Shown here one piece after another: positions 35,124-44,622 of a stretch of DNA of 64,000 nucleotides. Both the position numbers and the translations under genes were made by a program. The DNA is from Isosphaeraceae bacterium (GTDB taxonomy: Bacteria; Planctomycetota; Planctomycetia; Isosphaerales; Isosphaeraceae): assembly GCA_025356475.1 (NCBI GenBank), contig JANXSX010000212.1:1-64000 (forward strand), given 5' to 3'. The first letter of the stretch is position 1. The number at the start of each line of letters is the position of its first letter. Under the pieces are notes generated by a model. It ran no database searches, had not been told where the DNA came from, and was given only the letters and a program-made list of their open reading frames with translations.

Positions 35124-37958
35124 ATGCTAAAAACGACTACCCCAGCACTTGTTATCTTGAATCTGTTGATTAACACACTTCTCATCAGTTGTGTGCTGGC
35201 GGAAGATCCCCCGTTGGGTCCTGTCCTCTACTTCTCGAACGGCGGCTCTGTCGCTGGCGAACTGGTGGACTCAACTGACCCCAAGAATCTCAAGTTTCAA
35301 TCTCCAGCGTTCACCTCTCCGTTTGAGTTTGCGCAGATCTCGGTCAAGAGCCTCGTCTGGCCAGCGGCGAAAACAGCATCGGTCCCGACGGGTGAATATG
35401 GATTTGAGCTGGCTGGGGGTGATCTGGTCTACGGGTCGTTAATTGAGATGACCGACGAGATGGTCACAATCGAAGCCCTCCGACTCGGCAAAGTCCGATT
35501 CGCCAGAAGCCAACTGCGGGGCATGTCTCGCTCGCTCGGCGGTTCGAATGTCGTTTATCTCGGCCCGAATGGGCTGACAGGCTGGCGAGAGCCCCCTCAA
35601 ACTGTTGCGACCAATCTCAGACCTGCCATCAGGATCGCCAATCGAGCTGGTGGGGTTAAGCCCGAAACGAAAACACAACCCACAAAACCAGGGTGGCGAG
35701 ATGAGTCGGGGCATATGGTTTCTGATGTGCCAGGGGCTTCGATCATCGGTGACCTGAAGCTTCCAGCTCGCTCGATCGTCGAGATCGAACTCTCATGGAA
35801 GGCGAAGCCCAACTTTCTGCTCGCGCTCGGAGTCGATAGCGATGGTGATGCGCAACAAGCCTTTCGCTTCGAGGTCTGGGATGGACAATTGATCGTCACT
35901 CGCGAACTGGACGAGGAAGCCGATCTCGCCCAGATCGCTAAGCTGCCTCCCGGGCCTGGTCGCCTTCAATTGCAAGTGCTCCTGGACCAGGAGGCGGGTA
36001 GTATCTACGTGCTCTCACCTGATGGAGAGGCCCCAATCAAGTTAACCGTTTCCGGCCCGACCTCGCGGGCCTTCGAGGGAATTCGACTCGATAACCTTCA
36101 AGGGGATATTCGTCTCGAGCGGCTTCGGATCAGTCGTTGGAATGGGGCATTGACAGTCACATCGCAGCGTGGTCAAGATCGGATTCTCTTGACCGATGGA
36201 TCAACGATCGATGGCGTGAGTGTTCGTTATGAGCCCAAAATCAACTCGTTCCTAATCCATCAGGGAACCTCGACCACTGAGATTGCCGCCGCCCGAGTCT
36301 CCGGTGTGACCCTAGACCGCATGCCGATCGGTCCAACGCGCGTTTTGCGAGTTTTTTATCACGATGGTACCCGCATCAGCGGTTCGCTCTCCAAGGTGGA
36401 ACAGGGTCAGTTGGTACTGAATGTCCCAGGTTTTGGTGGCGAAATGCGTCTCACACAGGATGGACTCCGCTCGTTGGACTTTCTCCATGAGGAGAACCCA
36501 ACGGAGCTCGTTGTCGATCTCACCGGAACTCTGGAACTCGACCGTACGAACATGCGTGGGAGGCTCGTTGATGGACAAGAGACACCAGGTTCAAGCTGCT
36601 TGAAATGGCAACCTCTTGGAAGTTCGACCTCGAGCGCGCTTCGTCAGGGTGTCTCCGGACGAGTGATCTACCACGAAACCGCGCCGAAGCTAGCCAAGCC
36701 CTTGACCACGAATCGGCCGATGCCAGTGGCCCCTCTGCCGCTTGTCCAACGTGTTCTCAACGGCTTCACAGGGGGAACACCCAATGCTCCCCCGCTGCCA
36801 ACGAAGCCGGTTCGTCGCGCGATCTATCTCATTGATGGTGATGTCATCCCCTGCGAAGTCACGAAGATCGACGAGAACGGAGTTTGGTTCACGACCGAAC
36901 TCTCCTCAAGCACGTTCGTACCCCATGAGAAAGTGAAAGCTATTGAACTTGCGAATGCATTAACAACGCAAGTGCAACTTGACGCTTCAAAACGCGATCG
37001 TCTGTTGACATTACCACGCATGCAGCGCGAAAACCCTCCCACACATATGATCCGTTCTCGAAACGGCGATTACCTTCGAGGGCGTCTCGTTGGGCTGGAC
37101 GATAAGACCTTGAAGCTGGAGGTCCGGCTTGAGGTCAAGGATGTTCCCCGTGACCGAGTCTCAAGAATCATCTGGCTCCACCCCGAGCAACTCGACCCCA
37201 CAATGAAGATCGCTCCGAAAACCGATCACACTCAGACGAAGGTACAAGCCGTCAAGAGCGATGGTATTCGGGCGACCTTCATGGCCAAACAGGTCTCCGA
37301 GCGAACCTTAGAAGGCATCAGTGACGTCCTCGGCGACTGTAAGGTCGGCCTGGGAGAAGTTGACCAGATCCTGATCGGCGACGCGATTGGAAAGTCGGTC
37401 GAACAACTCGCGTATCAACAACTATGGAAGCTGAAGAAGGCCCCGGACCCGAAAACGGTGTCGGTCGATGGAGCCTCCACACCTGGTGGTCGTGTCGCCG
37501 GAACCGAGTCCCCGCTTGTCGGCAAGCCCGCCCCCGACTTCAAGCTCGATCTGCTCGATGGCAAGCCCTTCAAGTTGAGTGAGCAGAAGGGTCACATCAT
37601 CGTCCTCGATTTCTGGGCCACCTGGTGCGGTCCATGCCTTCAGGCGATGCCCCAGGTCGAGCGGGTCGCGAAAGAATTCAAAGATCGCGATGTGTTACTC
37701 ATCGCGGTCAACTTGCAAGAATCGCCAAAGCAAATCAAATCCATGCTTGAACGTCACAAACTCGACCCAGTTGTGGCTCTCGACATCGATGGGGTTGTTG
37801 CCGAACGCTATGCCGCCAACGCGATTCCACAGACTGTCATCATTGACAAAGAGGGCAAGATCACTCACCTGTTCATTGGTGGTGGCCCTCGGCTCGGTGA
37901 CCAGCTTCGTGACGCCCTCACATCCGTGATCACGCCAGCGGCTCCGGCCGTCCCGTAG
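35124..37958 (+). CDS. Large secreted protein with C-terminal TlpA/thioredoxin domain
   Basis: The 944-residue product begins with a signal peptide (ALVILNLLINTLLISCVLA). The first 780 residues consist of beta-rich repeats, each opening like FSNGGSVAGELV, ILLTDGSTIDGVSV, IYLIDGDVIPCEV or RSRNGDYLRGRLVGL, i.e. several copies of a small SH3/Sm-like unit, with a concanavalin-like stretch at about 170-340. The C-terminal 150 residues form a TlpA-type thioredoxin with WCGPC at 834-838 and a cis-Pro loop (NAIPQTVII). Such domains reduce or exchange disulfides outside the cytoplasm. As last gene of the operon it may serve its secreted neighbours. Confidence 0.85.
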   Translation: MLKTTTPALVILNLLINTLLISCVLAEDPPLGPVLYFSNGGSVAGELVDSTDPKNLKFQSPAFTSPFEFAQISVKSLVWPAAKTASVPTGEYGFELAGGDLVYGSLIEMTDEMVTIEALRLGKVRFARSQLRGMSRSLGGSNVVYLGPNGLTGWREPPQTVATNLRPAIRIANRAGGVKPETKTQPTKPGWRDESGHMVSDVPGASIIGDLKLPARSIVEIELSWKAKPNFLLALGVDSDGDAQQAFRFEVWDGQLIVTRELDEEADLAQIAKLPPGPGRLQLQVLLDQEAGSIYVLSPDGEAPIKLTVSGPTSRAFEGIRLDNLQGDIRLERLRISRWNGALTVTSQRGQDRILLTDGSTIDGVSVRYEPKINSFLIHQGTSTTEIAAARVSGVTLDRMPIGPTRVLRVFYHDGTRISGSLSKVEQGQLVLNVPGFGGEMRLTQDGLRSLDFLHEENPTELVVDLTGTLELDRTNMRGRLVDGQETPGSSCLKWQPLGSSTSSALRQGVSGRVIYHETAPKLAKPLTTNRPMPVAPLPLVQRVLNGFTGGTPNAPPLPTKPVRRAIYLIDGDVIPCEVTKIDENGVWFTTELSSSTFVPHEKVKAIELANALTTQVQLDASKRDRLLTLPRMQRENPPTHMIRSRNGDYLRGRLVGLDDKTLKLEVRLEVKDVPRDRVSRIIWLHPEQLDPTMKIAPKTDHTQTKVQAVKSDGIRATFMAKQVSERTLEGISDVLGDCKVGLGEVDQILIGDAIGKSVEQLAYQQLWKLKKAPDPKTVSVDGASTPGGRVAGTESPLVGKPAPDFKLDLLDGKPFKLSEQKGHIIVLDFWATWCGPCLQAMPQVERVAKEFKDRDVLLIAVNLQESPKQIKSMLERHKLDPVVALDIDGVVAERYAANAIPQTVIIDKEGKITHLFIGGGPRLGDQLRDALTSVITPAAPAVP

Positions 37959-38036
37959 TCGAAGGGGCCTCGAGTCGTTCGCAACTGCTCCCAGCGGAGG
38001 AGAATGCGATAAATCAGAACATAAGGCAGAGATTGA

Positions 38037-38435
38037 TTGGTGAAACAGGAGCTGGCCATGATGGGCGACGCTGAGTTGGCCCGCCTCTCGATCCTCGGCT
38101 TTGGTGAGATGGTCGCGGCGCTCGGACGCGTCGCCGCCAGCCGACGATTCTGGGTTGCCACACTGCTTATGGACCGTGGCCGACGCAGTGCCGGGACGGG
38201 TGTGGAGGTCGGGATCGCGATGCCGTGCCTGGGCCTTGCGCTCGACGACCCGGAGATGGAACTCGATGGCACCGCGCAGGACGTGGAGCCGCCATCGCTT
38301 GCAGTCATCGGCGAGATCAACGAACGTGCCTACGCGTTGCCACGTTGCGTGGTTATCTACGCCCGGATGTCGGCATCTCGGCACCGACCCCGGCTTCAAC
38401 GAAAACTTAAGATCAGTGTGACTAGGGCTTTATGA
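38037..38435 (+). CDS. Small unassigned ORF between two convergent units
   Basis: The ORF spans up to 132 residues from TTG/GTG codons at 38037-38042; ATG codons at 38058 and 38061 are likelier starts. Plus-strand composition looks more protein-like (LALDDPEMELDGTAQDVEPP) than either opposite frame. It overlaps the end of the histidine-kinase gene by 40 bp on the other strand. No family is recognised. It may be a small gene, a remnant, or chance. Confidence 0.25.
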   Translation: MVKQELAMMGDAELARLSILGFGEMVAALGRVAASRRFWVATLLMDRGRRSAGTGVEVGIAMPCLGLALDDPEMELDGTAQDVEPPSLAVIGEINERAYALPRCVVIYARMSASRHRPRLQRKLKISVTRAL

Positions 38436-40672
38436 TCGACAGGCTTGACCAGATAGTGGTTGAAACCCGCTTCGATAGAGCGGAGGCGGTCCTCCTCTTG
38501 CCCATAGCCGGATACGGCAATAATCACGGCGTCCGGTGCCACTTCCTGCCGGAGACGCTGTGCGACCTGAAAACCATCCATGTCGGGCAAACCAATATCG
38601 AGCAGGACGAATTCGGGCTGGAATTCAAGCGCTTCGGCGAGGGCGGTCGGACCATCATGGGCTGTGCGGATCTCGTGCCCTTTCAGCTTGAGAAGCTGCG
38701 ATAGACCTCTGGCGGTATCGACGTTGTCATCAACGATCAGGATTCGCGACGATTGATCTTTGCCTTCGCCGACCAAGAGAGGAATGGTTGTAACGACCGG
38801 CTTAGGAGTTGTCTTTGGGATAGCCGGTATCGTGACTGTGAATTCGCTCCCCTTGCTCGTCCCCTCGCTGAAGGCGATCACACTGCCTCCGTGCATCTCG
38901 GCGATACTTTTGACGATCGTTAGGCCGATCCCCAGCCCCCCTTCGGAGCGAGCGATCGTGCGATCGCCCTGGGTGAACAGCTCGAACATTTCGGGGAGTT
39001 TCTCCGGCGGAATGCCAACGCCGGTGTCATGCACCTTGAAAACGATGTTGCTACCATCATGCTTTGCGGAAAGCCGGATATGACCCCCCGTCTCGGTATA
39101 CCGCGTGGCATTGGTGAGTAGGTTGATGAGAATCTGTTCTAGCCGTGTGGGGTCGACCTCGCACCAGAGTGTACCGGGCGTGAATGAGACCTCAAAGTTT
39201 TGTTTCTTCTGGTCGATTGATGGGCGGATCGAATCCACTGACGCGTTTATGATGGTGGACGCATCGATAATTTCTTTACGTAGCTCGACCTTGCCACGCG
39301 TGATTCGGGACACGTCGAGCAGATCGTCAATGAGTCTCGCCAGGTGCTTGACCTGCCGTTCGATCACGGCTGTGGACCAGGCGGCTTGCTCGGCAGAGAC
39401 TTTGGGCATCCGCAGTAACTGGACGGCGTTGCTGACCGAAGAAAGCGGGTTCCTCAACTCATGGGCGAGCATTGCAAGGAACTCGTCTTTGCGACGATCG
39501 GCCTCTCTCAAGGCCGCCTCCATCTGGACGCGCTCAGTAATCTCGGTGTTGCTACCGAACCAATGTTTCACGCGGCCTAAGTCGTCTTTAACGGGATTGA
39601 CACGCGTCAGAAAAGGCCGAAACACACCATCGGCCCCCTTGAGCGGAAACACCATCTCGAAGGGCGCTCCGCTCGCGATCGAGCCTTTCCATTGCTCAAG
39701 AACCCGGGGCAGAACTTCGGGATCATGGACCGATTGCCAGCCCCAGCCCTCCATCTGTTCCGGACACGTACCCGTATAATCATACCACTGTTTGTTATAC
39801 CAGAAGATCCATCCCATTCCGTCTGCCATCCATGCCAGTTGCGGAATGTTTTCCGCCAGGGCACGAAACTTTTGCTCACTGTCGAGTTGTGCCGCCTCGG
39901 CCTGCTTCCGATCGGTGACGTCAGCGCTGACGCCGACCATTCGACTGGGCGATCCGTCGGGGCCGAACTCCACCCGTCCATTGAACTCGCACCAACGGGC
40001 CGCTCCATCCTTGCGGCGGAAACGACCAACGAAGTGGAATCGTCCGGATTGCATCGCTTCGGCTACGGACCTCTGAAACAGCTTCAAGTCGTCAGGGTGG
40101 ACGATCTGAGTGGCAAACTCCGCCGCGTTGATCGTACCCTCTTCGCGATTGCGACCGAACATCTCGTAGGTGCGGTCGTGTTCCCACTCGACGTGGTCAT
40201 TCCGGAGGTCCCACACGAAGACGCCCAGTTCCGCAGCGTCTGTTGCAATCCGCAATCGGACTTCCCTTTGCGCAAGGTCGTCGGCGACCTTCGACTCCTC
40301 GGTGATGTCGCGAAAGACGATAACGCAGCCGATGACTGCGCCCTGATCGTCATAGATTGGAGCTGTGCTATCCGCGATCGGCATCTGCCGACCGTCTTTC
40401 GTGACCAGAAAGGTATGGGCTGGCAACGTGACGGAATGCCCTTCCCGCAAGGCGTGGGCGGCGGGGCATTCAATCGTCTCGCCGGACCTCGGATCGATCA
40501 GAGGAAGGACATCCGATAATGGCTTGTTAGCCGCCTCAACTTCCGTCCAGCCGGTCAGTCGGCTCGCCACCGGGTTCATGAAGATGACACGTTGCTCGGC
40601 ATCGGTAGCGATCACCGCGTCGGCGATGCTCCTCAAGATTGTCGAGAACAGCCTGTCGCCTTGTGGGTTCAT
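38396..40672 (-). CDS. Hybrid sensor histidine kinase: three PAS, HisKA, HATPase, receiver
   Basis: The 758-residue product has no membrane helix and is cytosolic. Three PAS/PAC units run from about 10-128 (SIADAVIATDAEQRVIFMNP), 135-258 and 265-385. The HisKA domain has the phospho-acceptor His404 in AHELRNPL. The HATPase_c domain (about 505-615) has NLLTNATRY, DTGVGI and GGLGIGL. The C-terminal receiver (about 643-758) has acidic DD in IVDDN, phospho-acceptor Asp692 in LLDIGLPD and Lys in LVKPVD. All key residues are present. The third PAS resembles those using methanol-dehydrogenase-like WYNKQWYDYTG motifs typical of many bacterial sensors. The signal is unknown. No cognate regulator gene lies beside it. 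Confidence 0.95.
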   Translation of the reverse strand: MNPQGDRLFSTILRSIADAVIATDAEQRVIFMNPVASRLTGWTEVEAANKPLSDVLPLIDPRSGETIECPAAHALREGHSVTLPAHTFLVTKDGRQMPIADSTAPIYDDQGAVIGCVIVFRDITEESKVADDLAQREVRLRIATDAAELGVFVWDLRNDHVEWEHDRTYEMFGRNREEGTINAAEFATQIVHPDDLKLFQRSVAEAMQSGRFHFVGRFRRKDGAARWCEFNGRVEFGPDGSPSRMVGVSADVTDRKQAEAAQLDSEQKFRALAENIPQLAWMADGMGWIFWYNKQWYDYTGTCPEQMEGWGWQSVHDPEVLPRVLEQWKGSIASGAPFEMVFPLKGADGVFRPFLTRVNPVKDDLGRVKHWFGSNTEITERVQMEAALREADRRKDEFLAMLAHELRNPLSSVSNAVQLLRMPKVSAEQAAWSTAVIERQVKHLARLIDDLLDVSRITRGKVELRKEIIDASTIINASVDSIRPSIDQKKQNFEVSFTPGTLWCEVDPTRLEQILINLLTNATRYTETGGHIRLSAKHDGSNIVFKVHDTGVGIPPEKLPEMFELFTQGDRTIARSEGGLGIGLTIVKSIAEMHGGSVIAFSEGTSKGSEFTVTIPAIPKTTPKPVVTTIPLLVGEGKDQSSRILIVDDNVDTARGLSQLLKLKGHEIRTAHDGPTALAEALEFQPEFVLLDIGLPDMDGFQVAQRLRQEVAPDAVIIAVSGYGQEEDRLRSIEAGFNHYLVKPVDHKALVTLILSFR

Positions 40673-40890
40673 GAAAGCCTGTCAGACCATGCAATGGTCG
40701 AAGAGCACGATGTATTGATCAGATAGGAATCATGGATAATACGACTGGCATAGGCACCTGCTCGAGCGAGAATTGACAGAATTGATCCTACCACATTCCT
40801 TGCGTTTTTTGGACTCTCAAGCCTCGGAGCCGGTAGCCATTCTCGATCCGACTCTTACCGTTGACCGGAGAAAGGGTGTAGATCGGGGGC

Positions 40891-41160
40891 TTATGGTGTC
40901 CTGGCGGCTCGCTTCAGGGCACGGGTTGCCAGCGAGTTGACGCTCTTCGTCTCTTTCTCCGGATGCGCTCGATGGAATACAGCCCGAACTTGAGGGAATT
41001 GAAGGATCGACCTTTTGGGGAACAGGAAGTGCCGGTGGGGTAATAGGCGGTGGTTCCGACCGACGACTTTATGAATGATAGCGTCGTTTGATCGCATTAT
41101 CGGCCGAATGGGCTTCGGGTCAATGCAGCAGTCGGAGGTCGTTCCTATGCGTTCGGCCAT
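40891..41160 (-). CDS. Small unassigned ORF in a 620-bp gap
   Basis: From the ATG at 41160 the frame gives 89 residues, basic and His/Arg-rich (VGRNHRLLPHRHFLF). Codon third positions lean moderately to G/C as in real genes nearby. The ribosome site is weak. No family is recognised. The remainder of the 40673-41293 gap holds nothing else I can support, apart from a T-rich tract near 40803. Confidence 0.25.
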   Translation of the reverse strand: MAERIGTTSDCCIDPKPIRPIMRSNDAIIHKVVGRNHRLLPHRHFLFPKRSILQFPQVRAVFHRAHPEKETKSVNSLATRALKRAARTP

Positions 41161-41293
41161 GATCAGAGTCTCAGGCTTCACGCCCTCTTAACCCAGATAT
41201 CTTCTCGCAACCACCTAGAATCCCCAAAGCTTTCTTTCCAGCATGTCGATAGTAGTTACGAGAAGTGCGATGTAGCACCTTATTCACGGGATT

Positions 41294-42079
41294 ATGACGA
41301 TGACCTTGTCACCGATTGCCAGCTTCGCGGGAGCAATCCCCGCGTCCCAGATCCCCAAGCGGTCGACCCGCCAGGTGGATCTCTCCATCCAAACCGAGCG
41401 AGAATCTCTTGCCAAGTCGAAAGATCGCGCGGTGACCCAGCGGAACTGGCTGATCTTCAGAGCTGCAACGCTCTGGGACGGCGATCAGCGTGACCGGGCC
41501 GAGACCCTGGCGCTCAAGCTCAAGAAGCAACCCGGTCAGGTGGTCGCTCGCCTCAAAACGACTTATCATGGCTGCCTGTTCCTGATGGAGCGTTGGGCCT
41601 ACCTCATCAGCAAGGTCAGCTCCGATAAGTTCGGCGGGGAATTGTCCTCCGCCAATCGAGTCAAAGCCCTCTGCCTGCTGGGCATTCCGCCGGATGAGTG
41701 GGACGACGACGAGTCGGTCATTAGCACCGACATGATTTCGAGAGAGGACAAGGATTGGCATTTACAAGCACAGAATCACCTAAAAGCGATCTTCACACGT
41801 GAGAGGAACAGGCTTGTCGATCTCTCTAAGGTTCTCGAAGCCCATAACAAAGAGATCCAGGCCAAGGCCATGCTCGGTGAGTTCTTCGACTCTGAAGTGA
41901 CTCTGAACAAGGCCGAACGCGAGGTCGCTCGCGGCGAGCGGCAGCTCAAGGCCCTTGAAAAGGAGCGACTGTCGGCAGTCCACGATGAGCCCGAGGATGA
42001 GCCGGATCATCCTCAAGACCCAGCATCTTCCGAACCAACCGCCGCCGACCCAACCTTTCAGCCCAACCCGCTCCGCTAA
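41294..42079 (+). CDS. Hypothetical cytosolic helical protein
   Basis: The 261-residue product has no signal peptide or membrane helix. It begins with two start codons in a row pattern (ATG at 41294 and 41300). The middle is helical: RDRAETLALKLKKQPGQVVARLKTTYHGCLFLMERWAYL, a short LCLLGIPPDEWDD loop, then a coiled-coil-prone C-terminal half and a Pro/Asp/Glu-rich tail. Good coding composition and isolation support a real gene. I do not recognise the family. The MERWAYL motif may help a family search. Confidence 0.7.
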   Translation: MTMTLSPIASFAGAIPASQIPKRSTRQVDLSIQTERESLAKSKDRAVTQRNWLIFRAATLWDGDQRDRAETLALKLKKQPGQVVARLKTTYHGCLFLMERWAYLISKVSSDKFGGELSSANRVKALCLLGIPPDEWDDDESVISTDMISREDKDWHLQAQNHLKAIFTRERNRLVDLSKVLEAHNKEIQAKAMLGEFFDSEVTLNKAEREVARGERQLKALEKERLSAVHDEPEDEPDHPQDPASSEPTAADPTFQPNPLR

Positions 42080-42465
42080 TTCGTCAGATCGATCTTTGAC
42101 AATTCGGATGCTTGTAACGTTACCTCTCGATACGTGAGGTGGACGCCTTCCTCGTTGGTAGAGGGGATAGACGGAAATACCTTACCTTACCCATGTCTCA
42201 ACACTCATCAATCACACAACAGGACGCGGTCCTATAGATTGAGTTTCCGTCGGAGCCTTTACTGGGTGGGCGATGAGTCGGACTTTACAATCTTCCTGCA
42301 TATGCATTTTGACCATGCGATTCCCGCTCGGCTTGCCTCCCACCTCGTCATTGTTCGCTGAATTGGTCCAGGTCCAAAAGCGCCGTATGTTAGAGGGTGA
42401 GATCGTCCCGACCCTCAGAGGGAATCGCTCTGAGATTGTTGGGACTTCCAAGAATTTAGTAATCG
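42080..42465. other. Intergenic region before the polysaccharide cluster
   Basis: No gene is convincing in these 386 bp. ORFs here overlap the start of the next gene in another frame. A TTGACA-like hexamer is at 42096 but no matching -10 is clear. It probably carries the promoter of the Wzy-like gene. Confidence 0.4.
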
Positions 42466-43944
42466 ATGTTTCATATATTCACGCTGTTCTTGGTGTGTGC
42501 ATTCATCCACAAGTCGACCAAGGATGGTCCACGCGAGGGCTTCTGGGAGGCTTGGTGGCTCTCGGCGATGCTGCTTCCGGTTTGGCTCGATATCCAAATC
42601 GGCTCGCTGAAGCTCGACCTCAGGAGCGTGGGCGCTGTCCTGGGACTGGGTGCAATCTTGCTTGCCCCCTCGGTGAAGCCGAAGGGGTTTTTCCGTCCAA
42701 CACTCTCCGATTTGATCATTCTGGTGATGGTCGCCGGGCAGATCATCTCGGAGAAGACCGTTGGCAAGTTCGGTCCGTTGACTGGCCCTGAACTTGCCCG
42801 GATCTGGCTACTCCCTTATGTCGTAGGTCGGGTCTTCCTGGGCTCTGAGTCCGACATTACGCGCGTCTTGCCGTCATTCGCGCGGATGGGGTTGGTTTTG
42901 ACGGTTTATTCGATGGTCGAGTCGGTGCTGAAGTTCAACCCTTTGAACCGGATTCTGGGGAAAACCTACGGGCTTCTGGAGCAAGGGGAGGGTTACCGCA
43001 TGGGGCTGAAACGCTGCCAGGCCGGTCTGGACCATCCTATTTTCTACGGAATGATGATGATCTTGCTGCTCCCCTGGGCACTCGAAGTCGGGCGTGAGGC
43101 GAAAAGGAGTTCAAGGCCAAAGTACTGGAAATACCTGGGCTGGCTCTGGGCGGGGGCGCTCATCGGATCGGTCTCGCGAGGCCCTCAACTGTGTGGTCTG
43201 GCGACGACTGGGATTTCTGTCTTCTTCAACAAACCTCGCAGGCGGGCCGCGATTCTCGGGTTCGCACTCGTTGGCGGAGTGGGGGTTTACGCGGCTAAAG
43301 CGATCGTGATGCAACTTTCCGCGACGATTTCGGGTGAGGCTGGTGAAGAGGCACGAATTATCTTCATTGATGGCGAGGAAGAAGAATATACAGGGACGAA
43401 ACACCGCATTCTCTTGTTCAAGGTTTATCGTGATGCCATCGAAAAGGCGGGGTGGTTCGGTCATGGGTATCAGATGCAGAGTATCCAACTGGAGGAATCA
43501 CTCGCCCAGCGGTTTGGCTCGATCGATTCGGCATTCATTCTCATCTTCCTCCAACGCGGTTGGCTTGGGCTTGGCTCCTTCCTACTCTTGCTTCTCAATT
43601 CACTGGTAATGCTGGCGAGGATGGCATGGTGTGCTCAAGGGGTTAGAGCATCGTTATCCGGATCGATCTTTGGTGCGATGGTGACTGTCTCTCTGGGTTT
43701 GTTCAGTGTATGGTTCGCCCCCGATTTTGGCACAATCTGGTTGTTCACTGCCGGTCTCGCGGCGAACCTTTGGGTTTTGCCTCACGACCGCGAACTCAAA
43801 TTTGAGCCTCGAACCGAGGGCGATCGGAAGCTCGACCCGATCGTGAAGACGACATTAACTCCGAGATTAGCGACAGGTGCTGCACCGGTCAGACGCTCGT
43901 CCGGGGGAGATCTCTCCGCGAAGTATCACAAGCCTGCTTCATAA
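42466..43944 (+). CDS. O-antigen polymerase/ligase-like membrane protein (Wzy/WaaL type)
   Basis: The 492-residue product has ten or more predicted membrane helices, a periplasmic loop near residues 270-330 (GEAGEEARIIFIDGEEEEYTGTKHRILLFKVYRDAIEKAGWFGHGY) and the terminal loop motif GHGYQMQSI followed by IDSAFILIFLQRGWLGLGSF. This is the pattern of the O-antigen ligase/polymerase (Wzy_C) family, which joins lipid-linked repeat units on the outer face of the inner membrane. The Pro-rich C-terminal tail is cytosolic. It overlaps the end of rmlC by 19 bp on the opposite strand. Polymerase or ligase cannot be told apart by sequence alone. Confidence 0.85.
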   Translation: MFHIFTLFLVCAFIHKSTKDGPREGFWEAWWLSAMLLPVWLDIQIGSLKLDLRSVGAVLGLGAILLAPSVKPKGFFRPTLSDLIILVMVAGQIISEKTVGKFGPLTGPELARIWLLPYVVGRVFLGSESDITRVLPSFARMGLVLTVYSMVESVLKFNPLNRILGKTYGLLEQGEGYRMGLKRCQAGLDHPIFYGMMMILLLPWALEVGREAKRSSRPKYWKYLGWLWAGALIGSVSRGPQLCGLATTGISVFFNKPRRRAAILGFALVGGVGVYAAKAIVMQLSATISGEAGEEARIIFIDGEEEEYTGTKHRILLFKVYRDAIEKAGWFGHGYQMQSIQLEESLAQRFGSIDSAFILIFLQRGWLGLGSFLLLLLNSLVMLARMAWCAQGVRASLSGSIFGAMVTVSLGLFSVWFAPDFGTIWLFTAGLAANLWVLPHDRELKFEPRTEGDRKLDPIVKTTLTPRLATGAAPVRRSSGGDLSAKYHKPAS

Positions 43945-44555
43945 CGTGGCAGTCGGCAGCTCGCGACCTGCTCGAGAAGGGGCGCAGATCGGTCTTTCGG
44001 GGAGAGCGTGGGCGTATCTATCGGCCAAGCGATTCCAAAGGCCGGGTCATCCCAGCGTACGCTTTGTTCGCAGTTGGGATGATAATCACGAGTACACTTG
44101 TAAATCACGATCGCAACATCACTCAGAACGGCAAAGCCATGTGCGAATCCCTCTGGTATGTATAGCTGTCGACCAGTCTCGCCTGAGAGGACGACCCCCT
44201 CCCAGCGGAGAAAGGTTGGCGATCCCACACGGATGTCCACAGCGACGTCGAAGATCTCGCCTTGAAGAACTGAGACGAGCTTTCCCTGAGCGTTGGGTTC
44301 TTGAAAGTGAAGACCACGGACAACGCCTCGGGTCGATAAAGAAACATTGTCTTGGACGAATTGATCAGGCATACCCGCTGCGCTGTAGCGGTCGTGACGC
44401 CAAATCTCCAAGAAATGGCCGCGATCATCACGGAAAATCTGCGGTTCGACCACCAAGACTCCGTTGAGACTGGTCCGCACTGTCGAAACAGGTGTCGATG
44501 AAAGCTTAGGGAATGTGCTGAGCTTTGTCTTCGGTCGATAAAGAATCTGCGGCAT
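43926..44555 (-). CDS. rmlC: dTDP-4-dehydrorhamnose 3,5-epimerase
   Basis: I chose the ATG at 44555 (209 residues), since GAGG lies 9 bases upstream; the alternative at 44564 has no spacing to it. Family motifs: EPQIFRDDRGHFLEIW, QDNVSLSTRGVVRGLHFQ with the catalytic base His, VDIRVGSPTF, LYIPEGFAHGFAVL and YKCTRDYHP with the active-site Tyr. The enzyme epimerises C3 and C5 in the third step of dTDP-L-rhamnose synthesis. RmlA is encoded 16 kb away, while RmlB and RmlD are not in this window. It follows the Wzz-type gene on the same strand and ends the wecG-like to rmlC operon. Confidence 0.93.
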   Translation of the reverse strand: MPQILYRPKTKLSTFPKLSSTPVSTVRTSLNGVLVVEPQIFRDDRGHFLEIWRHDRYSAAGMPDQFVQDNVSLSTRGVVRGLHFQEPNAQGKLVSVLQGEIFDVAVDIRVGSPTFLRWEGVVLSGETGRQLYIPEGFAHGFAVLSDVAIVIYKCTRDYHPNCEQSVRWDDPAFGIAWPIDTPTLSPKDRSAPLLEQVASCRLPRYEAGL

Positions 44556-44622
44556 CGGTTGCATCCTCAAGTGACTTGGAAAGTTGGACTCGCCGTCGAG
44601 ATGAGAGTTGTCAATCCAGGGC

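Noticed and set aside
37695-38399. Minus-strand ORFs of 151 and 234 codons opposite the end of the thioredoxin gene
   Set aside because: They run deep into the opposite strand of a clear gene, are Ser/Arg/Pro-rich in the way of shadow frames, and show no motif.
42096-42124. Promoter with TTGACA box before the Wzy-like gene
   Set aside because: No matching -10 hexamer at 16-18 bp, and planctomycete promoters are poorly defined by this consensus.
42273-42791. 172-codon ORF overlapping the start of the Wzy-like gene
   Set aside because: Out of frame with a clear membrane-protein gene; composition is that of a shadow frame.
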